A stretch of DNA of 64,000 nt from Ulota crispa (Eukaryota > Streptophyta > Bryopsida > Orthotrichales > Orthotrichaceae), in the NCBI GenBank assembly GCA_963920765.1, contig OY987249.1, positions 16,004,432 to 16,068,431 on the forward strand, given 5' to 3'. The translations under genes and the position numbers were made by a program. Positions 36,497 through 48,380 of this stretch are shown piece after piece; within the stretch, counting starts at the first letter, position 1; every line of letters starts with the position of its first letter. The notes beneath the pieces are model-generated. The model was not told the DNA's origin. It did not search any database and saw nothing but the letters and a program-made list of their open reading frames with translations.

Positions 36497-39400
36497 CTAA
36501 AACTCTAAACAAATGGATTTTTCATACCTATGGTTGAGCAGGTTGGGCATACAGGCCGACTGTATCAACTCCGGTGGGCCACACAACAACGCCAAAGCCT
36601 CGTCACCGCCACACGGTAAATGCTCCTTCACCATGGCTTCACCAATACGCCCTCGGCTGTGCTTCCACGTCTCGGGAACAACGCCTGTCAAAGTATAGAT
36701 TAGTTTAAAGTTTTTGTGTGTGGATCGCCACGCGTCCAGCTCCTGTTTCAACATGACGTCGTCCTCGTTTCGATTCGAATACAGCATGCTGATCTCGGTT
36801 TTATCGTCAGGGTCGCTCACAATAGCTCGGATGACTTGGTACATGGGCGTAATACCAGTGCCGCCACACAGCATGGCGATGCTCTTCACGAGCTTGGGCT
36901 TGTGGTTGATGAGGAACCGGCCTTTGCCCTCGTAGGCGATGTGTCCAATGGGACCTTTGACGTCGATGGTGTCGCCTAGTTTGAGTGAGTCCAGGTACTG
37001 GGAGAACAGCCCTCCCATTGGGAACTTGGAGTTGGCGTTTTTGAAGTAGACTTTGATCACTAGTTCTAAGTAGCCTACGTCGGTGTCGTTGCTGGTGGGC
37101 GTGTATGCCCTCATGCAGAACTTCCCGTTTATGGACGCGCTCAAGAGAATGTGCTTCCCCACTGGCAGCCCCAGTACGTGGTCTGGACTTTGTAGTGCGA
37201 ATCTCAGCCTGCCACACGAGAAAATCACAAAGTTTCAGCCAACTTGAAACAGTAAATGTGCACAAAAATGTTGGTAAGTGTTTGTTCAGTGTAAAATGTT
37301 TGAGAAATTAGTGTGGGACAACCTTAATGCGATATTTGGTGTTAGTTTTCATGTCTGGTGTGTGCATGAAAAACTAGTGTTAGTTTAGAATTAAGGGCAA
37401 TTCAACCTTCAAACGTTTGAGTGTGCCACTGTGACCCAGTACAATACAAGGTATTTTTTTGTATTTGGAACGGATTCATACACTTCTTAAATTTCAGATC
37501 AACAAAGAAGTTGGAGAGTAAATTGATGCAAAGTTGGAGAGTAAATTGATGCAAAGTTGGAGAGTAAATTGATGCAATCCTAGTGAGCTATTTGAGATCC
37601 CAAATTAAAACTTCTTGATGATACTAAATGCCAATAATACAACAATGTATCTATTATGCCTTAGGGACATTTAAGGGTTAAACTATGTCCCATGTTCCAT
37701 CTGTGCAGGTCCCACCTTAATACAAGATCTCAACTTTGTTACGTTATTAAGAACAAAAAGAAGTTAAGAACAAAAAGAAGTACTAAAAAAATCATGAACA
37801 TTTTATGCCAAAATGTTAGTGGAATATGAGCTGAAAAGTTAGGTTTAGCCAAAATGATTAACCCAAACCTTGAGTGAATCTCACTTTCTTAGAGCTAAAA
37901 CATTTTAGGCAAAATGTAATAAATTAGGACGTAATGTCAAGCTGTCTTCATTTCCACCGAAGTAAAGATGATGCAAAGTTGGCAAATCTTAGGCATAATT
38001 TTGGTTTTATTAGTTGAAATAAAAGACGTTTCCAGGTGAGTAAGAGACGAGTTGGGATTGTGCAGCACACGTACCGACGAACATCGTGGCTGAGGACTTC
38101 TCTCTCGATTAAGGGAAAAGGAATGCGCTCTTTGGGATTGAGAGCCACAGGCTTGCCAGATGCGGACAGAATCTGCGGAGCGTCGTCTTTCTTTTCATCC
38201 GTGGATGCAGCGTCGTCGTGGTCGTCTTTGGACGCCACCAGCTCGCCAATGTAATACTCCTCCAGCATGGCCTGTGCTTTGGCGGAGTGGATGGCGTCGA
38301 ACTCCTCGGTTGAGTCCATGCCCCCGTTGATGAGAATGCTGTCAGCCCCACCTGCAAGCGCATTTCTCTTCAGCTTGGGTGCATGGTTGTTACTTTGGGC
38401 AAGATTTGGTTGTTAGACAACATGGGCGGACACACAAAACAGATGGCATAAATAGACATATTCATACGTCCATTCTTGCTTTTTTGAAAGCATTTTTATG
38501 GTTTTAGACCTACAAAAGGAAGAATCAAATTACTGTTTTCATTTTCACTACGTGATATGACTTTGGATCCACATTTTGACTTCATATTGGCAACAATGAG
38601 TGTTACTAGCATGTAAGTTTTTTTTTGTCATTTTTTAAAATCACTTATGAGTCGACTATATTGGACAAACTCATGAGGTCAATCAGGCACTTCAAGCAGA
38701 TGGGCAAGCAGACTAACTAAGGTAAACACACACACAATCCCAAGCAGCACTCAATTCCGCACCCTAGATTTGAAGGTTTCACAATACACTAATGAACCCA
38801 CAGTGGAACAATGATCTTTGCTTGCATAAGCATATCCTACCACATGTCAATTGCTAAGCTACTTTGGGAGGGTTGGGATTGGGATCGTCAAGTGCCGTTA
38901 TAGAGACACATCCAAGTGGTTTAAAGGTTAGTCTAGAGTTGCTTTCAAGACCCTATGAGTTTTAACTTTGCCCTTTGATATAAAATATTCTACAATACTT
39001 TTTTTCCACAAAACTGACGTCCCATGATAACTTGTTGAAAGGCTAACCCTACTTATTTTTTTCCTGAATTTTCCAAGACCTTGAGGTATCCTAAACCCTT
39101 AAACGCTCGGGCTCGGATATGGGTAAGGTTACCTTAGCAGTCCAATGTGACAACCATGCTCGGGTGGCTTCAAGACTAAAATTTTCATACGATTTCAGAA
39201 AAAAAAGACTAGAAACTTGTAGAAATGAGAGCTTGAGAAGCAGTGCGCAGTGCACACCTGGATGGTCTTCCAGGAAGGGAGTGCAGTCGTAGACTTTGTT
39301 GCGGACAATGATCCAGCAGGAGTCTTCTTTCTGGTGTTTCCGCACTTCGGACAGCTTGATCTGCCGAGCATTGGTTGGGGCTACCGCCACCTTGGCAGCG

Positions 39401-42400
39401 TTCAAATTGGCCTGCGCTGGCTCCTGCGCGGGTGTCTTCACCATCCAGCCGCCTGTCTGGTTGCCGGGCCGCGTCGGGTGCTCGAACGTCACGTGCAGGC
39501 TGTTGTCTTCGGACTTGGTCATTCCTACCTTCACCCGGAACCAGGAATTGTTCATCATTCCCTGCACAAACCAACCAAACCACAAATGAGGACAATGCAA
39601 TACATTACAATTTCTAGCACTTCACAACAACAAAATTTCATGAGGAAATTAGCAAATAGGGGCACAAAAATGGAAAAATATTACAGATAAGGGCAGCGTT
39701 ATTTAAACTGGTTAAATTTTGGAGGATTGCGCAGCTAAAAATTATGTAAACTTTCCAATGTTAAATTTGAAAAAATTAGCTTTTTAGGAATGTTTTTAGG
39801 CACTTGTGGTAAAAGTGAAAACTATATTTGGGGTCATTAGATAGGGGCATAGTTTCAAAATAATTACAAATAGGGACATAGTTTCAAAACCCCTCTACTA
39901 AAATCTCCATATTCAGGTTTGATATGGAGAGGTCTCTAAATTTTTGGAGGTTAGTTAAATAGCATTTAATGTGATGTATTTAAATCAACCAATGTCCAAA
40001 CCAAAATTTTACTAGAATTTACAAAAAAAAATTGAGATTGTGCCCCCTATCTGTAATATTTTTCATTTTTGTGGCCCTATTTGTAATTTCTCCAAATTTC
40101 TTTGAAATCTGCAAATGGCAATCCATGTTCCAAAGTGCAAGGTGCACATGAGAATGTCAAAGTTTTCCTCGCTTCGGAGGAAAACCTTTTAGGTTAAACA
40201 AAAGTATGGAATGTTCTTGGTTGAATGAAATGATTTAAGATTATGTCCTGTTGTGCTTGAGATTGCAAGATTTGGCAAAATATCTAGTCATTTTTTGGTA
40301 GAAAAGGAGGAGATTGTAAAGTTTGTAGGATTTTGTTACCATGACATTCCAGATGAGGTGCTGAGGTTGAGTGTTCATAGAAGCATCCCAAGCACGAACA
40401 GCGATCTCCTTGCACGTCAACAAATCCATGACATCCACGCCCACCTGCCAGAAGCACCAACACCAGTACTTGCCATACTGGGTGGGCTCTTCCGGATGCT
40501 TCAAATCACACAACCTCCAAGTCTTCCCATCGTCCACCGTCACTTCCACCCTGCTCACTTTCCGACCGCCACCTGCTCTCCCCCCACACCACATCATCAA
40601 ACAAAATGTCAAAACAATTCCATAACCAAAAAAAAATAGTAAAACACAAAATCATCACCACCCCCAAACAAACTACACTAACTAATCTTAATTTTACCAA
40701 CCTCCACAACAATAATTATCATTCCAAAACTAATGCCTAACTAGCATAAAACCCCCCTCCCAAACCATCACATTTAACCCTGCCAACTGTAACACCATTC
40801 ACCACGAAACAATCAAATCATTTTTAAACTCCAAACTTTACCAATTGTAACACAACTAGTTTTCTCAAGAATTACTTGTTTGGTCTTAAAAAAGGTGGCA
40901 AGGTTACTACTGCACTACTATGTCCAATTCCTGGTAAGACATACATCACATTTTAGATAATGAAGAAAATTTCTGTTTCAAAAATGATTTATAATGTACT
41001 AAGCAGACAGCCTCCTGTTAGTTTGAATGAGTTCAACAATGATGCTTTACATTCAATTTTCAATATAAACGCCATATTTGTTAAATTGGGAAAGGCAGAG
41101 GTACCATTTTGTACTCCACCTTAAACCCAAAAAGTTACCTTAAACCAAATTCGAAGGTATCAGATTCAGTTTGAGCCACTAAGATTTTTTCCCTTGTAAA
41201 TCCCTCCTCTCAGGTGAGGACACATGTACCCAGAAAAACGCTGGAGCTCGGATTAAGGTGACCACCTTAATCCTTCAAAAGTTCCAAAATATAATGTTTT
41301 TCCCAATTTAACGAATATGGCGTTTATGGAAACTTAATGTGATAATTCGTTTGGGACATGGTTTTGCACTAAGAAAGAGTTGAGTTGAGATGACGGTGAT
41401 ACGTATGACCACGAAGAAAACCCGGGTTACAAGACATATATAGTTGGAGTAGGAGAGGAGTTAAGCTTAGAAAGAGAGTGCTTACCGCTGTAAGCATACC
41501 CTTTGACGAAGTAAGGCTCCTGGAGAGTGGAGAAATTGACGGGCAGAGTCTCCGCATGCGCCGGGGAACTGATAGCGGAGTTGATGTTCAACTGATTGAT
41601 GATGTAATCAGGGCGGTACCACCAACCTGTACAGCCCACGACAAAATCCCACACTGGTTGGTCACCTGCTGCATGTGAAGCACACGTGGGAGAAGAGTAC
41701 CGAGTACTTAACTTTTAACCAGGAAGGAAGCGTGGGAGACAGGGATCAGTGATCCCGAATATGATTTCACCTTTATATCAAGTGCAGTGTTTTTTCTAAG
41801 TGACAGAGACCTCTGCGGTGACATCTTTTAGATTGGAGAATTTACGGAGGGAAGAAACTGCAGTGGCTGATTTCTGTCAGATTTGGCAAAATAAGTAGCT
41901 AAAAATATTGCTAAAAAGCTAAAATTTTCAAATTTAACACTGAAAAGTTTACAACTTTTTTAGTTGCATAAAACTTTTGGGAAGGTTTCATGGATACCTG
42001 AGGTTTGCAATATTGTCATGGATACCGCTACTTTTTTGTAAATATCACAAACACCCTTGGACCGAAAAATTTGGGTGTTCGTTTTGTTATGCATGTCACT
42101 TCCTTCTCCCTTTGTGTGCACACTACTTCTTTCTTATTATGCATGTGCACAAAGGACAAAGAGAAGGCACACTACTTCTTTCTTGTTATACATACGCACA
42201 AAGAAAGAAGGGAAGTGACATACGCAACAAAACAAACGCCTAAAATTCTTGGTCCAAGGGTACCGGTGATATTCCTGAAAAAAACAAAGGTATCTATGAA
42301 AATATTGCAAACTTCAGGGGTATCCATGAAATTTTCTCTAAATTTTTTGGTAGCAGTACTCCAGCGAAATTTAGCCAATTTAAACTTTAAAGATCGCTGA

Positions 42401-44940
42401 GTCAGGGATAGGTACCTTCAGCTTTGGCCGTTTCGGCGTCGACGTGGGAAGGCAGCACACGATTGTCGTGGAAATGATAATAGTTGCCGGATTCTTGCGA
42501 TGTGACCACGATTTTCTTCAACCACTTCACCATGCGCCCGCCAATGTATCCGGGAATGATCAACCGGATGGGGTACCCGTGGTCCGGCTCCAAGTACTTC
42601 CCGTTCTGCTGGTACGCCAGGATCACGTCTTCGGATCTCTCCATTGCCGTGTTTATGGTGATGCTTGTTCCGTATGTGGAGCCCCCGCCACCTGGTCACC
42701 CCCAACTCCCCAGAATTAGGCCGAAGAATCGGGTTGGAACTGTATCCCGAACGAGCTGAATCTGTGGGTTGTGCGCAGGGTTTTTGTTGCTTTTGAAAGA
42801 AAAATAGCAACATCGAAAAAAAAAAAAAAAAAAAAACTGGAGCTACAGGACTGTATAAAAAATTAAAGAAAAAAATAGTGTCATGGAGTCAGATGTTGCT
42901 CACCGTTCCAAATCCATGCATTAGAAAAAATAATATGATGTCATTTGTAGCCAATGAACTAGCTAGGAACTTAGACAGAATAAAACATGACCTTCATGCC
43001 ATGGGGAGCTATATTATTTGAAAATTGAGTCGCCCTTAAATTTCTTTCAGATAATGTCTCTTTTGTCATAAATTCTTGGATTTGTGTACCCCATGTTTTC
43101 GTAAAATTCACCCTTACAATACTAATTTTTGATTTTAGAAAAAATTGGTCACAACCAACAAGCTCAAAGCGTAGATACTTCCTGCCTAATTTTGCACTTA
43201 AAAAACATCTCATGTGGCCACCATTAAAAATTGCCATATGGCCTTAAGAAGCTGCCAGTCCAAAACCAAAAAAAAAAAAAAACCCTGCTACAACTCAAAG
43301 TTGTAATTATTTGAAGTTTGTGGAAGCAATCATTGAGACCTCACCCCGACCTCACAATTGTACAAGAAAGTGCACGCTTGTTTTATTGTAACATGCTAAA
43401 TTATAATAATGACAAAAAAGTGAAAAGTCCCAAAATGTACTGTTTCTCCCAATTTACCTAGTACGATGTTGAGTCTAACCCAAACGAGCTGAATCTGTGG
43501 GTGGCTATAGGTGGTAGAAGTTTTGGGTTACCTGGCAAGATTTCGGCGCCTTCGAAACAGACATAGAGAGCGCCCTTCTTGCGAGAGACGATCCCGCAGT
43601 ACTGCAGGATGTCGCACAGATGCACCCCTTTCCACACGGACGTGCTCACGGCGGCGGCGCCCCAGTTGAAGCCGATGGACTGCTTCACCATGTTCTCCTC
43701 CTTGCGTCGGTTGCCCGCGCACACCAGCGTCACTGGCAGCTCGCGCGCCGGGAACCGCAGAATGTCGTTCATCGTGAACGTCATGGGCCGCTTCACCAGT
43801 CCCGACACGTCAATTCGCCACTCGTCCCATGACGCCCGCGGCACTGCTCCGTGGTTGCGCACGTAGTGGAGCGCGGTCGGCGTCAAAAACCCCGCCTAAA
43901 AAACAAGCACTCTGGAACCATGAGCTTTGATGAAACTGCGAATGGAACGGGGAATGGAACCTTTGGGGTAAAAAAAGGGAAAATTTCATGGAATGATACC
44001 CCTGATTTTTGCAATAATTTCATAGACAGCCGCCTGCTTTTTCAGAAATTTCATGAATACCCTTGGACCAAATAAGTGTACTAGTACTTTCTTCATGATC
44101 AATGTTGTTGAAGAAGGGAATGTAATGAAACAAAAAAGAAGCAATGTGCGCACAAAGGAAGAAGGGAAGAATGCAATATTTATAGTTTGGGAAAACACCT
44201 CAATTTTGGGACTTCTGAATTTTTTCATATCTAAGAATTTTTAAGTGATTTAGAATAAATTTTATGATGATTTCTTCAAAAAACTCACTTCAAATCATCA
44301 AAATACTCTCACAAATACAAAGTTCAATATGCCCAAAATCTTGAGAAAGTGTTTTCCCAAATTAACAAATTTCGTGTTCAAGTGACATGTACAACAAAAC
44401 AAATGCCTACTATTTTTTTATCAGAGGGTATTTATGAAATTTCTGAAAAAAAGTGAAAATATGCCAGCAAACTTGAGGGATATTCATGAAATTTTCCCTA
44501 AAAATTTGAGGTTGGGGCTCAAATTGAAGTGTACACGCGGCAGGTACCTCCATCAAGCTGGAGAGCGGGGGCTCGCAGTTGAAAGGATGGCGCCCGGTGA
44601 GGCGGACGAGGTCGGGGTGGCGCGCAATCCACTCGTCGGAAGTGCCTTTGTCGCGGTCGTCGATTTGGGTGATCGAAATCGACGGCGCGTAATTCCACAC
44701 CTTCTCGTCGCCCGACGACGACTCCTCGTAGTCGTCGTCGTCGAATTCCTCCATCGACGCAATGCTTTGAAATCCTTTCCTCTTGGGCCCAGGAGGCGAG
44801 AATTCCAATATCGCCTCCTCCTCCTCCACCACCATCTTGTGCACACCACCTCCGTTCATTGACGGCCGCTTCTTCGACGGCAGATCGCCGTTGCTCACAA
44901 TCGACGGCGAGTCCATCGCAGTGGCAATCGCTCCCGCCAT
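36497..44940 (-). CDS. NIA: NADH nitrate reductase (8 exons, 899 aa)
   Basis: Exons in coding order: 44940-44548, 43895-43532, 42691-42416, 41626-41486, 40572-40340, 39561-39258, 38351-38075, 37208-36497; the 2700 nt keep one frame. Domains: acidic N-terminus; molybdopterin domain (about 75-495) with Cys190 in [12 protein letters not shown] as Mo ligand and [11 protein letters not shown]; cytochrome b5 domain (about 535-610) with haem ligands His569 (HPGG) and His592; FAD domain with [10 protein letters not shown](P)H domain with CGGTGITP and the CGPPELIQ cysteine motif. It reduces nitrate to nitrite in the cytosol, the first step of assimilation. Length matches plant enzymes. The first hinge lacks the Ser-containing 14-3-3 motif of angiosperms. 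Exons are GC-rich, introns AT-rich and carry transposon fossils. NADH versus NADPH use is not settled by sequence alone. Confidence 0.97.
37510..37578. repeat. 23-bp tandem repeat (x3) in nitrate reductase intron 7
   Basis: Three successive copies of GTTGGAGAGTAAATTGATGC plus AAA lie in the last intron. No function is apparent. Confidence 0.9.
37640..37680. repeat. Solo TTAA-type element end in nitrate reductase intron 7
   Basis: GCCTTAGGGACATTTAAGGG followed by TTAA resembles the right end of family G (GCCTTGGGCATTTAGGGG then TTAA). No left partner was found in the intron, so this is a truncated copy or a chance match. Confidence 0.4.
39643..40093. mobile_element. Mutator-type MITE (family B, copy 1) in nitrate reductase intron 5
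   Basis: The ends GGAAATTAGCAAATAGGGGC and the inverse of GGAGAAATTACAAATAGGG bound a 450-bp non-coding unit. The imperfect flanks AAATTTCAT and AAATTTCTT fit a 9-10-bp target duplication. A sister copy at 62836-63276 has a perfect 10-bp duplication. The element fills over half of the 778-bp intron. Confidence 0.75.
41065..41327. mobile_element. MITE-like element (family H) in nitrate reductase intron 4
   Basis: ATAAACGCCATATTTGTTAA followed by ATTGGGAAA is mirrored at the right end by TTTCCCAATTTAACGAATAT followed by GGCGTTTAT. The inverted repeats are 29 bp with one mismatch. It is 263 bp and non-coding. The TTGGGAAA segment links it to 44183-44362 and 31613-31854. Confidence 0.8.
41979..42337. 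mobile_element. MITE-like element (family I, copy 1) in nitrate reductase intron 3
   Basis: TTTCATGGATACCTGAGGTT at the left is mirrored at the right by the inverse of TTTCATGGATACCCCTGAAG; inner inverted words (TTGCAATATT, AAGTGACAT) also pair. The interior is an inverted repeat with CTTTCTT words. 359 bp, non-coding. Confidence 0.75.
43977..44498. mobile_element. MITE-like element (family I, copy 2) in nitrate reductase intron 1, with a nested insertion
   Basis: GGGAAAATTTCATGGAATGA at the left and ATTCATGAAATTTTCCC at the right are the family I ends. Between them, at about 44183-44362, sits a second inverted-repeat unit with TTTGGGAAAACAC and GTGTTTTCCCAAA ends (family H-like), interrupting the copy. 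The composite occupies 522 of the intron's 652 bp. Confidence 0.7.
44183..44362. mobile_element. Nested inverted-repeat unit (family H-like) inside family I copy 2
   Basis: TTTGGGAAAACAC at the left is the exact inverse of GTGTTTTCCCAAA at the right, with AAATTC/TTTGAA-rich interior. It is inserted into the family I element in nitrate reductase intron 1. Confidence 0.6.
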
Positions 44941-46052
44941 GTCGTGTGGCCAAGCACGCTCCTATTGTGCTTCCACTGCCACAAGGCAGCAGGCCACCCA
45001 CCCAATCCCCACACCCAATCCCCACCCCCACCACACGTCGTCACTCTCCCCGGTCTACTCCAAATCTGCACACAAAGCACCGCCATCGTCAGAGCTCGAA
45101 GATCAGTCGCAACGCGCAGTCTCCAACTCCACGACGTCGGGTCCTCACCAGATTCTTAACTTTCTAAAAACCCCTGAATGGTAATTATTCACAACTACGC
45201 CCCGTTTAGCCTTACATGAATTCCCTCCATAACGCAAAATACTATTAAAACACCAACTGAATCCCGATGCGCGCACTCTCAACCAGAACTCCTGTAGCTA
45301 ACATATATCACAGTATTGCATTGGAACCAGAATCTATCCGATCGCCATTGTGCTAAGCAGAACAACTACAGGAGTGGCACCAAACGTCCTCACTACCCTA
45401 CTGATCAAATGCGCAAACAAAACACAATCCAAGCTCGGGCAGATCAGAACGAGAAGAATTGAACGAAGGCGGAATCTCACTCTCGGTGGATGGAAGCGGT
45501 TGGTTCAAAGGGTTGTGTGGTGCTAGCTAGCTAGCTGGGCAGCAGCTGCTGGGCTTGAAAGATCGAGAGAGGAATTCAGGAGGGATTTTATGGAGCAAGC
45601 CCGGAAAGGCACTGACTGCGAGGAGGGCAGGCGCACCAGATGGCGGTGTTCAGCAGGGGTGGCGAGAAAGGTAGAAAGGAGTACGGGGACAGCTAGCTCT
45701 ACAAGTAAGTTAGCGTGCGTCGCAGCTCGCAAGGCGTGGTGAGTACAATGACTACAGCCTTGCATGAGTGTTGCTGCTGCGAGCCTGCGAGGGCGAAGGG
45801 CGCCGGGGCTGAGAGCAAAGCGCTGAGAGTGTGGCGAGCCGAGCCGGCGCGGCGCGTGCCTTTCTTTCCAGCCCCGCGGACCTCATGTCGGCGACTGTGC
45901 GCCGCGGTTGACTGCAGGCATGGCCACAGTTTGGAGTTTTTTCTCATCCCACTGCCCCGCCTGTGTCAGGGCACCCTTCCTTTTTTCCCCTCCTCAACCC
46001 TAGCACCCTACCCAACCCTTACCCAAACCTACCCTACCCAGACACCTAAAAG
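44941..46052. promoter_or_regulatory. Upstream region of nitrate reductase (GC-rich)
   Basis: About 1.1 kb upstream of the start codon is C- and G-rich and free of recognisable exons, unlike the AT-rich surroundings, so it probably holds the promoter and 5' UTR. A TATATG-like word on the coding strand lies near 45300, about 360 bases upstream. No nitrate-response element could be assigned with confidence. Confidence 0.4.
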
Positions 46053-46262
46053 ACACCCCAAAAAATTGCCCCTTTTTTCACTCTTTTTGGATATTTTAAG
46101 GCCTAAAAAACACCCCAAAGAAATTGCCCCTTTTTTCACTCTTTTTGGATATTTTAAGGCCTAAAAAACACCCCAAAGAAATTGCCCCTTTTTTCACTCT
46201 TTTTGGATATTTTAAGGCCTAAAAAACACCCCAAAGAACTTGCCCCTTTTTTCACTCTTTTG
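46053..46262. repeat. 57-58-bp tandem repeat (about 3.6 copies)
   Basis: Units start at 46053, 46110, 46168 and 46226, each with ACACCCCAAAGAAATTGCCC, TTTTTTCACTCTTTTTGGAT and TTTTAAGGCCTAAAA. Copies are nearly identical, so the array is young. Confidence 0.95.
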
Positions 46263-46324
46263 TGAATTTTTAAGCAATAAGGGGAAATTTTGTTGCAAAA
46301 GATTACAAGATGAAGCAGTCAATG

Positions 46325-46469
46325 CACTAGTAAAAAAACAAGTCCTAAATGACTAAGTGACAATGATTGCAATGATTATACAACGATTATAAAATAATTG
46401 TAAAATGACTGTACACTCATGGTTTAGTCATTGTCACTTAGTCATTTAAGACCTGTTTGTTTACGTGTG
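46325..46469. mobile_element. 145-bp CACTA-like mini-element
   Basis: CACTAGTAAAAAAACAAGTC at the left and the inverse of CACACGTAAACAAACAGGTC at the right begin terminal inverted repeats of about 42 bp, followed by AAATGACTAAGTGACAATGA on both sides. The ends resemble those of the large element at 58677-62526. No clear 3-bp target duplication. Confidence 0.65.
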
Positions 46470-47334
46470 ATTATATGCGACAATACTAAATTATTTTCAC
46501 TTTAGACTGCTCTCAGTGGCTCTGGGGTTGGTTTGGCAAGTTCTTTGATTTTATAATTTTATTGTTGGAAATAACTTTGTCTTTTCTGAAGCTTTTTTTG
46601 CTGTTTGTTCCTTACTTCAGGGGCCTTGCTGGCGACTGTACCAGTGAGATGCTCCTGATGCAGCCCAGTCAGATTCGTCCCTTTTGCGTCAAAGCCACAA
46701 CCACTGCTGATTTGGGAAGATTTGACTGCTCCATGTATTGTGCTATTCTGGGCTTCAATGAACAGCGAGAGACTAAGGCATTTTTATCTCTGTATTTTTA
46801 TTACACCAAATAGGGGGGTTCAAACATAAAATCTGGCCGGATCCCCGCTCACTAGTAAAAAAAAAAAAAATCACTCTGCACGCTCAAAGTGTGACACACA
46901 TCCATGTGTTTGTAATTAGGGTTTTGTGCACAAATCGTGGGTTTGAGCATATGAGACACCAGAGAGGATGAGCTACGCGAAAGTGAGTTTCTAAAGTTCA
47001 CTCCTACCGTGCATCAAGTTAGGAGTGAATTTCAAAAGTGACTCACCTCCATTTCACTAGTGAATTCACTGAGGTGAATTGTGAAGTGAGTCACTTGAAA
47101 AAGGTGATGTTTGAAGCTCCCTAATGGTGTACATTTCCATGGAAAATTGGAACCGGAGGCCCATCCAAGTTGACCAAGGGCAAAACAAAGAAAAAATTTG
47201 AAATCTTCACGACGTGTAGAGCAGAAAGTAACCTCCAATTTTGGGTCCAAGCCCTCTAGGGATGTAGTTTGATTTTTGCAAAATTGGAGGCTAGACGTCC
47301 AAGCCAGACCCTCCATCCCCCATGGAAAAGTATC
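46470..47334. other. Intergenic region
   Basis: A CACTAGTAAAA word at 46850 may be another CACTA end. An 83-residue open frame at 46562-46813 has no recognisable domain. AGTGAGTC/GACTCACT words at 46985-47110 form a small inverted repeat. Confidence 0.4.
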
Positions 47335-47645
47335 CTTAGAGTATCTCCACCTGTGACTCCAACATGCTCAAAGTGGATGAAAATTGTTAAGGCTCCTCTC
47401 AAAACCCTCTCATGACACCTTGTCTTACTATGTCTAGCAAGGGCCCTTCAAGACACTATTCATCCTAATTTTAGTGAATTTTACTCTTTACTTTCCTTGA
47501 TAAGTGGTCAACTCATTATTTATGGAGTGTATTGGAGTGCAAGGCCACCTTTTTGAAGTACATGGGTGGAGATCAAGGGGCTTGAGGGCCGGCCAAAACA
47601 GTTGAAAAACTTTGAAAGAGCTTAGACCGCTAGAGATGCTCTTAG
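47335..47645. mobile_element. MITE (family D, copy 1; GAGCATCTCCA-type ends)
   Basis: TTAGAGTATCTCCACC at the left pairs with the inverse of CTAAGAGCATCTCTAGC at the right. The interior matches the inverted copy at 57071-57390 over its length (CTTGCTAGACA, TGAATAGTG, TGAGTGGTCAA words). Non-coding, about 310 bp. Confidence 0.75.
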
Positions 47646-48082
47646 AGCATCTCCAGCTTTTCTTGCCATATGGAGGGCCGTAAACAAGGTTTGTAGAGTG
47701 GATATTTATTTGATGATGGTGATACCAGGCTAGAGACCTAATGTTTGTCACAAGATTCACTTACCACAAGTGGGGCCGCAAGATCCTCTTTGGCAATTTT
47801 TGCTAAACCAAGTACTTGCTTGGCTTGCAAACAAAAAAACAGTTCTTGTTTTCTTCTAGTATTTGGGAGGGAGAAGATTAGTCAATTTTCAAGTAAAAGA
47901 CACAAGATTTTAGCTTACTAGAGCTTGGAGAAGGCACTCCAACTTGTTGTGTTGGAGGATATTTTTGGAGAGATCCTTGAAATTAATCTACGTGACAAGG
48001 CCCCGTTAGACCTCATTTCCAAGGTTGGTCGAGCTAGGGCCCAATATTTGGTTGTGTGGCAAGCAAGGATGGAAATGCTCTT
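47643..48082. mobile_element. MITE (family D-like, copy 3)
   Basis: Starts TTAGAGCATCTCCAGC immediately after copy 1 and ends ATGGAAATGCTCTTAA, giving imperfect inverted repeats. The interior differs from copy 1, so it is another member with D-type ends. Confidence 0.55.
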
Positions 48083-48086
48083 AACA

Positions 48087-48362
48087 AGTAAGTTACCTTC
48101 CCCCTAGAAAGTAACTTTATGACTCATTGTTTGGCCATTTTGAGGTGCATGCAACTCTTTCATTATCATAATTACACATTGTTTACACCCTAAATAATGC
48201 TAGTTTGTTTTTTCCGCTTCTATATTCTTGTTGCCAAGTCCTTATTGTTGCTAGAGGATAATTATAATTAATGTTGATGAAATTTATTGTAGTATCAATA
48301 AGTATTTATATAATATAAAATGTCAAGGAATTAGTGGGAGGCAATCTAATTGCACTGTTTAG
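48087..48362. mobile_element. Family C MITE, diverged copy
   Basis: Internal words (GTAACTTTATGACTCATTG, GCATGCAACTCT, TGTTGCCAAG, AATATTTATATA, TTAGTG) and the right end GCAATCTAATTGCACTGTTTA follow the order of family C copies at 54117-57945. The left end is eroded. Confidence 0.55.
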
Positions 48363-48380
48363 CGTAGTTGAGCAACACAA

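Noticed and set aside
42444-42759. Several long open frames antisense to nitrate reductase exons
   Set aside because: They arise from the GC-rich third positions of the real exons on the other strand.
45715-46164. 149-residue open frame upstream of nitrate reductase
   Set aside because: Runs into the 57-bp tandem repeat, compositionally biased, no domain.
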